From CBDCEG01 sp965215775 (lineage in GTDB: Bacteria > Pseudomonadota > Gammaproteobacteria > Cardiobacteriales > Ostreibacteriaceae): 29,029 nt of DNA. The translations under genes and the position numbers were made by a program. Of this stretch, positions 8,090-16,236 are shown in pieces (the stretch's first letter is position 1; the number at the start of each line of letters is the position of its first letter). The DNA lies in contig CBDCEG010000030.1 in assembly GCA_965215775.1 (NCBI GenBank), forward strand, positions 1 to 29,029, in the 5' to 3' direction. The notes under the pieces were generated by a model. It was not told where the DNA came from and did no database searches. It saw only the letters and a list, made by a program, of their open reading frames with translations.

Positions 8090-8126
8090 AAACATCCTGT
8101 TATTTCTGTATAACAGGGTTTTTTTT
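8090..8126. terminator. Bidirectional terminator after gcvH
   Basis: A perfect 8-bp stem CCTGTTAT (8096-8103) / ATAACAGG (8110-8117) with a 6-base loop, flanked by a T run on the plus strand (8119-8126) and an A run on the other side, so it can act as a rho-independent terminator in both directions. It lies just downstream of the minus-strand gcvH stop. Confidence 0.85.
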
Positions 8127-8143
8127 GATAATTTCTTAAGAAT

Positions 8144-8512
8144 TTATTCTGCAATAAAATCTTTATAAGCTTCCTCGTTCATAAGCTCATCTAATTCTGT
8201 ATTATTTGAAAGTTGGATTTTATAAAGCCAGCCTTTAGTTTCTGCTTCAGAATTTACTTTTTCTGGTGCGTCTTCTAATCTTTCATTAATCATGGTAACT
8301 ACGCCTGAAACAGGACTATGAACATCTCCTGCAGCTTTCACAGATTCAACTACACAAGCTTCATCACCTGCTGCCAATTCATCGTCGGTCTCTGGAAGCT
8401 CTACAAAAACAATATCACCTAGCTGTTCTTGTGCATAATTAGTTATTCCAACTGTTGCTGTATCACCATCTATTGAAACCCATTCGTGATCTTTTGTATA
8501 ATATGTAGTCAT
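8144..8512 (-). CDS. gcvH: Glycine cleavage system H protein
   Basis: Lipoyl carrier that shuttles the aminomethyl group between the P and T proteins. It has 122 residues, the usual length is about 125-130. The lipoylation site is Lys59 in VVESVKAAGDVHSP, and the N-terminal YYTKDHEWV and the C-terminal acidic end are typical. GAGGAG five bases before the ATG is a strong ribosome binding site. It follows gcvT by 68 bases and closes an operon-like run. gcvP and lpd are not in this window. Confidence 0.97.
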   Translation of the reverse strand: MTTYYTKDHEWVSIDGDTATVGITNYAQEQLGDIVFVELPETDDELAAGDEACVVESVKAAGDVHSPVSGVVTMINERLEDAPEKVNSEAETKGWLYKIQLSNNTELDELMNEEAYKDFIAE

Positions 8513-8580
8513 TTTTCTCCTCTTTTTGTTTTAAAATAAATTCTTTAAATCATTTAAACTATTGCTAGTTGTTTAGTAAA

Positions 8581-9702
8581 CTAACGAAAATAATTATGTT
8601 TAACAAATGGTAAATTTGTTAATTCAATTTCAACTTCTTTTTTTCTAACTAAAACTTTAAATTTCTTAGTATTTTCTATTAACTCTGCTTTCAAATATCC
8701 CATTGTTATTGGTTTATTTATAGTTGCTCCAAAACCACCAGAGGTGATTATTCCAACTTCATTATTATCTTGGTCTAATATTTTAGCGCCTGCACGAACT
8801 GGAATTTTACCATTTACAACAAACCCTACTCTTTTTCTTTTACAGCCATTTTTAAGTTGCTCTAAAATAACACTTTCTCCAATAAACCCACCTTCTCGCT
8901 CACCATCTATTTTGCGAATTTTCTGCATAGCCCAAGAAAGATCTGCTTCAACAGGTGTTATATTTTCAGTTAAATCATTTCCATAAAGACAAAGTCCAGC
9001 CTCTAATCTAAGCGAATCTCTAGCTCCTAAACCTGCCATTTTTATGTTATTTTCTTCACCTTTATTTTCTAACAATTCACTAACAAACTGTGTAACTTTA
9101 TCAGATGGAATTGAAAGCTCAAAACCATCTTCACCACTATAACCAGAGCGAGAAATACGAAAAATACTATTATATTTTGTGAACTCTTTACTATCCATAA
9201 ATTTCATTTGTGAAATTTTTGGTAGAATTTGTTCTAGTATTTGTGCTGATTTTACACCTTGAATAGCTATTAAAGATTGATTGTTTAATTCAGTTATTTC
9301 AATTCCTTGCAGATGTTTTTTAAGGTGTGAAATACCTTCATTCTTACGCGAAGCATTTATAACCATATAAAATTTCTGCTCTCCAATTCTAGTAAGCATC
9401 AAATCATCTAAAATCCCACCATTTTCCAATGTGAAAAAAGCATACCTCTGGCGGTTAGGAAGCATTCCTATTACATTTACAGGAAGTATTTTTTCTAGTT
9501 GTTTATCTAAATTTTCTCCCTCTAAAATAAGTTGCCCCATATGTGAAACATCAAATATTGAAGCGTTTTCTCTAGTTTGAATATGTTCCTTTATAATTCC
9601 TGTCAAATATTGAACTGGCATTGAAAAACCTGCAAAACTAACCATTTTCGCACCTAATTCTATATGTAAATCATTTAAAGCAGTTTTTTGCAAATCATTC
9701 AT
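8581..9702 (-). CDS. gcvT: Glycine cleavage system aminomethyltransferase (T protein)
   Basis: Transfers the methylene group from H-protein-bound aminomethyl-lipoate to tetrahydrofolate, releasing ammonia. It has 373 residues, normal length. Visible family features are the N-terminal LQKTALNDLHIELGAKMVSFAGF, MPVQY, FDVSHMGQ, the folate-binding acidic residue in GYSGEDGFELS, AGLGARDSLRLEAGLCLYG and the C-terminal IGIITSGGFG-like segment. It lies 14 bases after the SIMPL-domain gene with little Shine-Dalgarno sequence, so it may depend on reading through from that gene. Stop codon UAG. Confidence 0.97.
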   Translation of the reverse strand: MNDLQKTALNDLHIELGAKMVSFAGFSMPVQYLTGIIKEHIQTRENASIFDVSHMGQLILEGENLDKQLEKILPVNVIGMLPNRQRYAFFTLENGGILDDLMLTRIGEQKFYMVINASRKNEGISHLKKHLQGIEITELNNQSLIAIQGVKSAQILEQILPKISQMKFMDSKEFTKYNSIFRISRSGYSGEDGFELSIPSDKVTQFVSELLENKGEENNIKMAGLGARDSLRLEAGLCLYGNDLTENITPVEADLSWAMQKIRKIDGEREGGFIGESVILEQLKNGCKRKRVGFVVNGKIPVRAGAKILDQDNNEVGIITSGGFGATINKPITMGYLKAELIENTKKFKVLVRKKEVEIELTNLPFVKHNYFR

Positions 9703-9716
9703 AATATTTTTTGAAG

Positions 9717-10472
9717 TTATTTTATTAAAAATTCAGCACTTACTTGTGCATTTAAAACATGTTTTCTAGTTTCACCACCTATAAAACCACCACTTCCAAA
9801 CCCATCATCTCCAAATCCATTAAACGCACCTTGTTTCGCTGCACTTAAATCGCCAATACTTGCACCCATACTTTCAGCAAGTATTTTACCTCGCTTATAA
9901 GCGTTCTCTGATGCTTTTTCAAGAAGCTTTGGTTTTATTGCATCTACTCTTTTTGAGTAATAAAAGTATGGCTTATCTGAATAAAACTTTAACTTACTTT
10001 TTTCTGATTCAGTTGGGATTTCATCATTTAACAATTCAACTAAATCAAGGTTCTCAAAACCTTTTATAATCAAAGATCTACTAACAACATAACCCATAAA
10101 TTTTTCCTCAGTATTACCAATACTATCTAAGAATTTAGTTTTTGTTTTCACCTCTTTTGAATATGTTGAAAGTTTTATACTTTTCTCAGGAACACCTTTG
10201 CTTATTAAGTATTTTCTGGCATAAGATATCGCTGTATCTACTTTTTGATAAGCTTCATCCAAATTATTATTTTGATAACTGCTAACAACAGCCCAATTCA
10301 CCATATCTGAATCTATTATTTGCTCAGCCACACCACGAATGCGAATAACTTTGTTTGCAGGTAAAATATTCTTAACTTTACTTAGCATTGAACTAAATAT
10401 CATTAAAATAATTATTAAAACTGCTACTGCTATCAAATATTTTTTATTTTTATTACTTATTTCATTTAACAT
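9717..10472 (-). CDS. SIMPL-domain (DUF541, YggE-like) membrane-anchored protein
   Basis: A 251-residue protein with one N-terminal transmembrane helix (about residues 11-31) and a periplasmic SIMPL/DUF541 domain: VIRIRGVAEQIIDSDMVNWAV at the start, Tyr/Lys-rich middle and the C-terminal ENAYKRGKILAESMGASIGDL followed by a Gly/Phe-rich loop and a final VSAEFLIK strand. The family is linked to envelope or oxidative stress tolerance, without a known reaction. A GAGG site lies before ATG 10472. It sits between ccoS and gcvT on one strand. Confidence 0.88.
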   Translation of the reverse strand: MLNEISNKNKKYLIAVAVLIIILMIFSSMLSKVKNILPANKVIRIRGVAEQIIDSDMVNWAVVSSYQNNNLDEAYQKVDTAISYARKYLISKGVPEKSIKLSTYSKEVKTKTKFLDSIGNTEEKFMGYVVSRSLIIKGFENLDLVELLNDEIPTESEKSKLKFYSDKPYFYYSKRVDAIKPKLLEKASENAYKRGKILAESMGASIGDLSAAKQGAFNGFGDDGFGSGGFIGGETRKHVLNAQVSAEFLIK

Positions 10473-10501
10473 ATTTTTTTCCTCAATTTATTTACAAATA
10501 A

Positions 10502-10687
10502 TTATTTTAACTTTTCTCCTTCATCTTTGTCGCTTTTCCCATGGTCTATTTTATCATCTAATAAAACTATATATGCAGGACTATCCAAATCATCAAATTG
10601 TTTATTGTTCACAGCCCAAAAAAACGCAAAGATAGCAATACCAAGCAAAACAATAGCCATTGGAATTAATATAAATAGTATTTCCAT
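10502..10687 (-). CDS. ccoS: cbb3-type cytochrome oxidase assembly protein CcoS
   Basis: A 61-residue single-helix membrane protein. MEILFILIPMAIVLLGIAIFAFFWAVNNKQFDDLDSPA matches CcoS closely: the FFWAV...QFDDLDSPA signature right after the helix is diagnostic, followed by LLDD and a charged tail. CcoS helps insert cofactors into cbb3 oxidase, so the organism likely has a high-affinity terminal oxidase. It starts 3 bases after the lolD stop. The ccoNOQP and ccoI genes are not in view. Confidence 0.92.
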   Translation of the reverse strand: MEILFILIPMAIVLLGIAIFAFFWAVNNKQFDDLDSPAYIVLLDDKIDHGKSDKDEGEKLK

Positions 10688-10690
10688 TTT

Positions 10691-11362
10691 TTATAACCTT
10701 AGTTTTTTATCAGTTAAAGTGTATATCTTATCCATTCTTTCCGCAACTCTCATATCATGAGTAACTATTACCAATGAACTTTTTTCAGTTCGTTGCAAAT
10801 CAAATAGTAAATCCATAACTTTGCTCTCTGTTTTTGTATCCAAATTTCCAGTTGGCTCATCAGCTAATATACATTTTGGTTTAGTAACCATTGCTCTTGC
10901 AATTGCAATTCGTTGGCGTTCCCCACCAGAAAGCTCTGCTGGTTTATGTTTGGCTCTTTGTCCAACTCCAACTTTTTCTAATAAATACATAGCTTTTTCT
11001 TTTGCAAGTTTTTTATCAACTTCAGCTATAAGCAAAGGTATCATTACATTTTCAACTGCACTAAATTCTGCTAATAAGTGATGGAATTGGTAAATAAATC
11101 CCAAATATTTATTTCTAAGAGCTGCTTGTTTATTATTATTTGTGCTTGAGAATTCTTGTTCACATAGTAAAACTTTGCCTGAAGTTGGCTTATCCAATCC
11201 TGCTAGAATATGTAATAGCGTGCTTTTACCAGAACCTGAAGAACCTATAATAGCTATATTTTCGCCTTCTTTTACTTCTAAGTTTAAGTTCTCTAAAATA
11301 CTAAGCTTGCCATTTGCTTGAGGGTAAGAGTGGCATACATTTTGTGCATTTAATACGATCAT
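10691..11362 (-). CDS. lolD: Lipoprotein-releasing ABC transporter ATPase LolD
   Basis: ATPase of LolCDE, which extracts outer-membrane lipoproteins from the inner membrane. It has 223 residues with Walker A GSSGSGKST at 40-48, Q-loop in LGFIYQFHHLLAEF (this FIYQFHHLL is the LolD hallmark), LSGGERQR signature, Walker B CILADEPTGNLD and the His switch in VIVTHD. It is the first gene of the minus-strand run and diverges from alr. The membrane partners LolC/LolE are not beside it as they usually are, so they must lie elsewhere. Confidence 0.96.
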   Translation of the reverse strand: MIVLNAQNVCHSYPQANGKLSILENLNLEVKEGENIAIIGSSGSGKSTLLHILAGLDKPTSGKVLLCEQEFSSTNNNKQAALRNKYLGFIYQFHHLLAEFSAVENVMIPLLIAEVDKKLAKEKAMYLLEKVGVGQRAKHKPAELSGGERQRIAIARAMVTKPKCILADEPTGNLDTKTESKVMDLLFDLQRTEKSSLVIVTHDMRVAERMDKIYTLTDKKLRL

Positions 11363-11438
11363 ATTATTATGTTTTTATTAAAGTTTTATAAAAAAGGATT
11401 AGAATAACTGTTTTATAGCAATTACCCAAATTATTTTT

Positions 11439-12506
11439 ATGCGCGCAACGACAAAAAACATTAATCTAAATAACCTAAAACACAATCTAAAAGTTTTGAT
11501 GGATAAAGCACCAAACTCTAAATGTATTGCAGTTGTAAAAGCAAATGCGTATGGCTGTGAGGCAAATAAATCTTATAAAGCTTTAGAAAAAGCAGATATG
11601 TTTGCAACCGCAAGCATCAACGAAGCCTTAGAATTACGCAATGCAGGAGCAACTAAAACCATTTTATTACTTGAGGGTGCTTTTGAAGAAAATGAGTTAG
11701 AAATAGCTTATGAAAATGATTTTGAATTAGTTATTGCAACGCCAAATCAATTAAAATGGTTAAAAAATTTCCCAAAACAATTTAACCAAATATGGTTCAA
11801 ATTAGATACTGGAATGGGTCGTTTAGGATTTAAAAATGATGAAGCAGAAAAGGCAATTCAACAAATAAAAACAATTTACAATGAAAGCCAAATTGTAATT
11901 ATGACACATTTTTCTTGCTCAGATAGTAAAGATAAAAATATAACCAAAGAACAAATAGAAATATTTGATAAATTTGTAAATAAACACCCAAATTCAAAAC
12001 AAAGCTTATGTAATTCAGCTGGTATTTTAAACTTTCCAAATGCTCATCGTGATTTTATTCGCCCAGGAATTGCACTTTATGGAGCTTCTCCATTTGAAAC
12101 TACAACTGCAGAGCAACATAATTTAAAACCAGTTATGAGTTTAACAACCAAGGTGTTATCCGTTAAGAAATTACAAAAAGGCGAAAAATTAGGATATGGA
12201 CAAACCTACACAATGCAACAAAGTGGATATGTTGCAATCTGTGCTGTTGGTTATGCAGATGGATATTCCAGATTTATACCAACCAACACTCCAATTTTAA
12301 TAAATGATAAGGAGTATCAAATAGTTGGAAGAGTTGCTATGGATATGACAGCAGTTTTAGTTGATGAAACAGTAAAACAAGATGATAAAGTAGAATGCTG
12401 GGGTGATAACTTACCAATTGAGCAAATTTGCAACTTCGCCAAAACTATCCCTCACCAACTACTAACAACAATTACACAACGAGTTATTAAAAATATTGTA
12501 GAGTAA
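11439..12506 (+). CDS. alr: Alanine racemase
   Basis: PLP enzyme making D-alanine for peptidoglycan. It has 355 residues, normal length. PLP-binding Lys34 lies in VVKANAYG; other family segments are WFKLDTGMGRLGF, MTHFSCSD, RPGIALYGASPF, and the second catalytic region GYGQTYT / AVGYADGYSR with VAMDMTAVLV. Start ATG 11439; no clear Shine-Dalgarno sequence. A possible promoter TTAAAG-N16-TAGAAT lies about 30 bases upstream between alr and divergent lolD. It ends 31 bases before the convergent dapE. Confidence 0.97.
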   Translation: MRATTKNINLNNLKHNLKVLMDKAPNSKCIAVVKANAYGCEANKSYKALEKADMFATASINEALELRNAGATKTILLLEGAFEENELEIAYENDFELVIATPNQLKWLKNFPKQFNQIWFKLDTGMGRLGFKNDEAEKAIQQIKTIYNESQIVIMTHFSCSDSKDKNITKEQIEIFDKFVNKHPNSKQSLCNSAGILNFPNAHRDFIRPGIALYGASPFETTTAEQHNLKPVMSLTTKVLSVKKLQKGEKLGYGQTYTMQQSGYVAICAVGYADGYSRFIPTNTPILINDKEYQIVGRVAMDMTAVLVDETVKQDDKVECWGDNLPIEQICNFAKTIPHQLLTTITQRVIKNIVE

Positions 12507-12537
12507 ACTTTGATCCTTTAACTTTCAAATCTATTGC

Positions 12538-13698
12538 TTAGAGATAAATTTCTTTTAGGAGGTAATCAAGGGTTAATTTTAGTTTTTCAATATCTTCTAT
12601 CTTTATACATTCATTAGCTTGGTGGATAGTTTTATTGACAGGTCCAAATTCAACAACAGAAACGCCAAATGGCGCCAAAAACCTTGCATCACTTGTTCCA
12701 CCGCTGGTTGATAGTTTTGGAGTTGTATTAAGTGTTTTTTCACAAGCTGTTACCATCGCATCAACTAATTTTCCTTTTTGGGTTAAGAATGATTCACCTG
12801 AAAGTTGAAACTTAATATCAAAGCTAAACTTATAATTATTTGTTATATTTTTATTAGATATTTCAATTTGTTTGTTTATTATTTCCACAACTCTTTTTTC
12901 TATTTGTTCAGATTTTAATTCTGATGAAAATCTAAAGTTAAAATTCATTTTCACAACTTCTGGAATTACATTATTAGCACCTTCACCTGCTGTAATTTCC
13001 CAAATTTGCATAGAAGTTTTGGGGAAGTCATTGTTTCCATTACACCAAGTTTCTTGAGTTAAGCTATTTATAACATTTCCCAGAATATGTGTTGGATTAG
13101 CTGCTTTTTCAGGATATGCAACATGTCCTAATTTCCCTTTAACTACAAGGTGTGCGTGCAATGAACCTCGTCTTCCGTTTTTGATTGTATCTCCCAAAAA
13201 TACCTCTGAAGATGGTTCTGTAAAAACTGCATAATCAATTTTGACTCCTTTTTTGACCAAATATGGCATAAGTTTTCTTATTCCATCTTCTGCTTTAGCC
13301 TCTTCATCACTTGTTAACATTATTCCTAAACTACCTTTGAAGTTAGGATTATTTTTTACAAAATCAACTGCTGCCAAGCACATAGTTGCAACACCTGTTT
13401 TCATATCGGCCGCACCTCTTGCATAAAGGTAGCCGTCTTTTTCTATTGGTTCAAACGGGTCTGAATTCCAATTATCCAAATCACCAGCTGGAACAACATC
13501 AGTATGACCTGCCAAAACTGTCAACGGTGCTTTGTTTCCATAGGTTGCCCATAAATTTTTAACATCATTAAACTCAATTATCTGAACATTAAAACCAGCG
13601 CGCTTTAATATTTCACTAATAATATCCATACAGCCTGCGTCATTTGGGCTGATTGATTTTTTTTGTAATAACTCATTAAGTAGTTTTTTTAGTTCCAT
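12538..13698 (-). CDS. dapE: Succinyl-diaminopimelate desuccinylase
   Basis: Zinc hydrolase of the lysine/meso-diaminopimelate pathway, so it feeds peptidoglycan together with alr. From the ATG at 13696-13698 it has 386 residues. Metal ligands are visible: His65 in GHTDVV, Asp in RGAADMKTG, Glu pair in TSDEEA, FTEPSS, and a late His in TIHQANE; GGTSDARF is the substrate-site segment. A longer frame opens at 13761, but its extra 21 residues are not family-like and would overlap the upstream control region and the divergent ABC gene, so I rejected it. TATATT ends 6 bases before the chosen ATG, which would give an almost leaderless message. Confidence 0.95.
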   Translation of the reverse strand: MELKKLLNELLQKKSISPNDAGCMDIISEILKRAGFNVQIIEFNDVKNLWATYGNKAPLTVLAGHTDVVPAGDLDNWNSDPFEPIEKDGYLYARGAADMKTGVATMCLAAVDFVKNNPNFKGSLGIMLTSDEEAKAEDGIRKLMPYLVKKGVKIDYAVFTEPSSEVFLGDTIKNGRRGSLHAHLVVKGKLGHVAYPEKAANPTHILGNVINSLTQETWCNGNNDFPKTSMQIWEITAGEGANNVIPEVVKMNFNFRFSSELKSEQIEKRVVEIINKQIEISNKNITNNYKFSFDIKFQLSGESFLTQKGKLVDAMVTACEKTLNTTPKLSTSGGTSDARFLAPFGVSVVEFGPVNKTIHQANECIKIEDIEKLKLTLDYLLKEIYL

Positions 13699-13760
13699 AA
13701 GTTTAATATAACCGTTATAATTATTTGTAATATAAGTAAATCCTAACCTAGAAAATAACA

Positions 13761-14527
13761 ATGAACAAGCCTATTTTAGAAATAACAAACATTCATAAAA
13801 CTTTTGGCGCTCTTGAGGTTTTAAAAGGAATCTCTTTAGATGCTTACCCTGGCGATGTAATATCAATTCTTGGCTCTTCTGGATCTGGAAAATCAACTTT
13901 TTTGCGTTGTATAAATTTACTAGAAACTCCTGAGCAAGGTGATATAAAATTAGGTGGGGAATTACTAAAATTCAAAAAACAAAAAAAGGACGAGAATCAA
14001 GTGATAAAAAACAACTAGCATCTTTTAGAGCTAGGCTTTGTATGGTTTTCCAAGGGTTTAATCTTTGGTCACATATGACCGTTTTGGAAAATATGATTGA
14101 AGCTCCAATTAGAGTTTTGAAAATGAGCAAATTAGATGCCATAGCTAAAGCAAAGGAAGTTCTTAATAAAGTTGGAATGTTAGAAAAAACAGAAAGTTAC
14201 CCTATTCATTTATCAGGTGGTCAGCAGCAACGAGTTGCAATTGCAAGAGCTTTGATAATGGAGCCTGATGTTATTTTATTTGATGAGCCAACCTCTGCTC
14301 TTGACCCTGAGCTTGTTGGGGAAGTCCTTAAGATTATGAAAGATATAGCCAAAGAAGGAACTACAATGATAGTTGTTACTCACGAAATGACCTTTGCTAA
14401 AGATGTTTCTAATAAAATTATATTTTTACACGAAGGGCAAATTGAAGAACAAGGAACTCCTGAAGAATTTTTTAATAATACTAAGTCAGAAAGAGTTAAG
14501 CAGTTTTTAAGTAAAACTGTTTTTTAA
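13761..14527 (+). pseudogene. HisP/ArtP-type polar amino-acid ABC transporter ATPase, frameshifted
   Basis: The ATPase is split into two frames. The first (13761-14018) holds Walker A GSSGSGKST at residues 38-46 and STFLRCINLLE; the second, joined in phase from about 13988, holds FRARLCMVFQGFNLWSHMTVLENMIEAP, LSGGQQQR, FDEPTSALDPELVGEV and the His switch VTHEM, very like HisP. The break falls at an A7 run (13981-13987); eight As would restore a 255-residue protein (HisP 257). This may be a sequencing error, a true mutation, or a tract rescued by polymerase slippage. The binding protein gene follows on the same strand; no permease genes are present. Confidence 0.9.
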
Positions 14528-14549
14528 ACAAATAATTTTAAGCAAGGAT

Positions 14550-14577
14550 TTTTAAAAGTTGAATTTTAAAAGTTGAA
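14550..14577 (+). repeat. 14-bp tandem repeat, two perfect copies
   Basis: TTTTAAAAGTTGAA occurs at 14550-14563 and again at 14564-14577, followed by a partial third TTTTTTAAA. It lies in the 82-base gap between the ABC ATPase and the binding-protein gene. Confidence 0.85.
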
Positions 14578-14609
14578 TTTTTTAAACATATTATTTTATA
14601 GAGGACAAA

Positions 14610-15383
14610 ATGAAATTTATTAAAATTATTGTAATAACTAGCGTATTTTTTGTTAACTTACTATTTTCTAATGACAATATTTTAAAAGTTGCTGTTGATA
14701 ATGACTATAAACCATTCTCATATTACAAAAACGGTAAGCTTGTTGGATTTGAAGTTGAACTAGCTAAAGCTCTTTGTAAGGAACTTAGAAAAAAATGTGA
14801 ACTTATCCCAACAAAATGGAATGATTTGTTTAAGAATATTAAAAGTGGGAAAGTAGATATTTTCATTGATTCGGCAAATAATACTAAAAAAAGAAGAGAG
14901 TTCTTATCTTTTTCATCATCATATTATTCTACACCAATTAGAATGATGAAAAGAAAAGATAAAAAAGTTAATTTATCAGATAAAGAGTTTTCTAAGTTGA
15001 TGATTGGAGTTTTGGAAAATTCCATTGCCGATGAATTTATTAAAAGTCAGTTTGAATCAAAAAACTTAAATGTAGTCCGTTACAGCAATGAAAGTAAAAT
15101 ATATAAAAATATTTTAGCTGGAAAATTAGATGTTGTTATTGCTGATGAATTAGGGCTTCTTTTAGGTTTTTTAAATACAAAAAAAGGCAAATCTTATGAA
15201 CTATTTGGAACAAAATATACTTCGTTTGAAATTATTGGCGAAGGAGTTGCAGTTGGATCCAAAAAAAGCAAACAAAACCAAGAACTAATGAATGAATTCA
15301 GTAAAGCTATTTCACGACTTAGAGTTAATGGTGTTTACAAGAAAATAAATGATAAATACTTTTCATTTGATATATACAAATAA
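14610..15383 (+). CDS. Amino-acid ABC transporter periplasmic binding protein
   Basis: A 257-residue family 3 solute-binding protein. The signal peptide covers about residues 1-20 (ending LLFSND). The mature protein starts ILKVAVDNDYKPFSYYKNGKLVGFEVELAKALCKEL, the classic lobe-1 pattern; DLFKNIKSGKVDIFIDSANNTKKRREFLSFSSSYY follows, with the conserved Arg of the ligand carboxylate clamp region, and lobe 2 has GVLENSIADEFI and KLDVVIADELG. It has a good AGAGGAC site before ATG 14610. With the ATPase upstream it forms an importer lacking its membrane subunits here. The ligand is probably a polar amino acid, not determined. Confidence 0.93.
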   Translation: MKFIKIIVITSVFFVNLLFSNDNILKVAVDNDYKPFSYYKNGKLVGFEVELAKALCKELRKKCELIPTKWNDLFKNIKSGKVDIFIDSANNTKKRREFLSFSSSYYSTPIRMMKRKDKKVNLSDKEFSKLMIGVLENSIADEFIKSQFESKNLNVVRYSNESKIYKNILAGKLDVVIADELGLLLGFLNTKKGKSYELFGTKYTSFEIIGEGVAVGSKKSKQNQELMNEFSKAISRLRVNGVYKKINDKYFSFDIYK

Positions 15384-15431
15384 ATCACAAATAAATTAAT
15401 AATAAAACTTCAAACAAATACTAAATAAATT

Positions 15432-16214
15432 ATGCTAAAAATTGCCAGCTGGAATGTAAACTCAATAACCATTAGAAAAGAACAGGTTATAGATGTTATG
15501 AAAATGTATGATTTAGACGCTTTAGTTATTCAAGAAACTAAAACTATTGACGCTGGTTTTCCAATAGAAACTTTTGTTAGAGCTGGTTACAATGTTTTAT
15601 TTAGCGGGCAAAAATCTTTTAATGGCGTTTGTATAATAAGCAAACAAAAACTAACTAACTCAACAACTAAGTTACCAAATATGCTTTTAGATTATCAGCG
15701 AAGATTTATCCAAGCTGATTTAGATAGCTCAATTGGAAAAGTTACTTTAGTTAATTGTTATGTTCCAAACGGTAAGGAAGTTGGCGATGAAAAGTATTTT
15801 TATAAAATAAAGTGGTTAAAGTCTTTAATTGAGCATTTGAAAGAACTGAAAAAAATAACCGATAAAATAATTCTTATGGGAGACTTTAATATTGCAACAG
15901 ATGATAGAGATGTTTATGATGTTGATGGCTGTAAAGATAAAATACTATGCTCTGATGAAGAAAGAAACTTATTAGAACAAATTAAAGAGTTAGGTTTTAC
16001 AGATAGCTTTAGAATGTTTAATAACGAAGAAAAACAATTTAGTTGGTGGGATTATCGTGAAAATGGTTTTTATAGAAATATTGGTTTTAGAATAGATTAT
16101 ATTTTTATTAGTGAAGCATTAAAACAACTTTGCAAATCAAGTGTTATTGAAAAAAAACCACGAATGTGGGAGCGACCATCAGACCACACTCCTGTTATAG
16201 CTTCTTTTGAATAG
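15432..16214 (+). CDS. xth: Exodeoxyribonuclease III / AP endonuclease
   Basis: DNA repair nuclease acting at abasic sites. It has 260 residues, all family blocks present: LKIASWNVNSI (metal-site Asn), VIQETK (metal-binding Glu), LVNCYVPNG (catalytic Tyr region), LMGDFNIA (Asp/Asn), WWDYR, RIDYIFIS and the final PSDHTPVIASF (Asp-His catalytic pair). The xthA/exoA split cannot be settled by eye. No clear ribosome binding site precedes the ATG. It ends UAG, 22 bases before murJ. Confidence 0.95.
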   Translation: MLKIASWNVNSITIRKEQVIDVMKMYDLDALVIQETKTIDAGFPIETFVRAGYNVLFSGQKSFNGVCIISKQKLTNSTTKLPNMLLDYQRRFIQADLDSSIGKVTLVNCYVPNGKEVGDEKYFYKIKWLKSLIEHLKELKKITDKIILMGDFNIATDDRDVYDVDGCKDKILCSDEERNLLEQIKELGFTDSFRMFNNEEKQFSWWDYRENGFYRNIGFRIDYIFISEALKQLCKSSVIEKKPRMWERPSDHTPVIASFE

Positions 16215-16236
16215 TTTTGAGAGATTATATTAACTA

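Noticed and set aside
13699..13761. Longer dapE start at 13761
   Set aside because: The extra 21 residues are not family-like and overlap the divergent ABC gene start and control region; DapE homologues start near the ATG at 13698.
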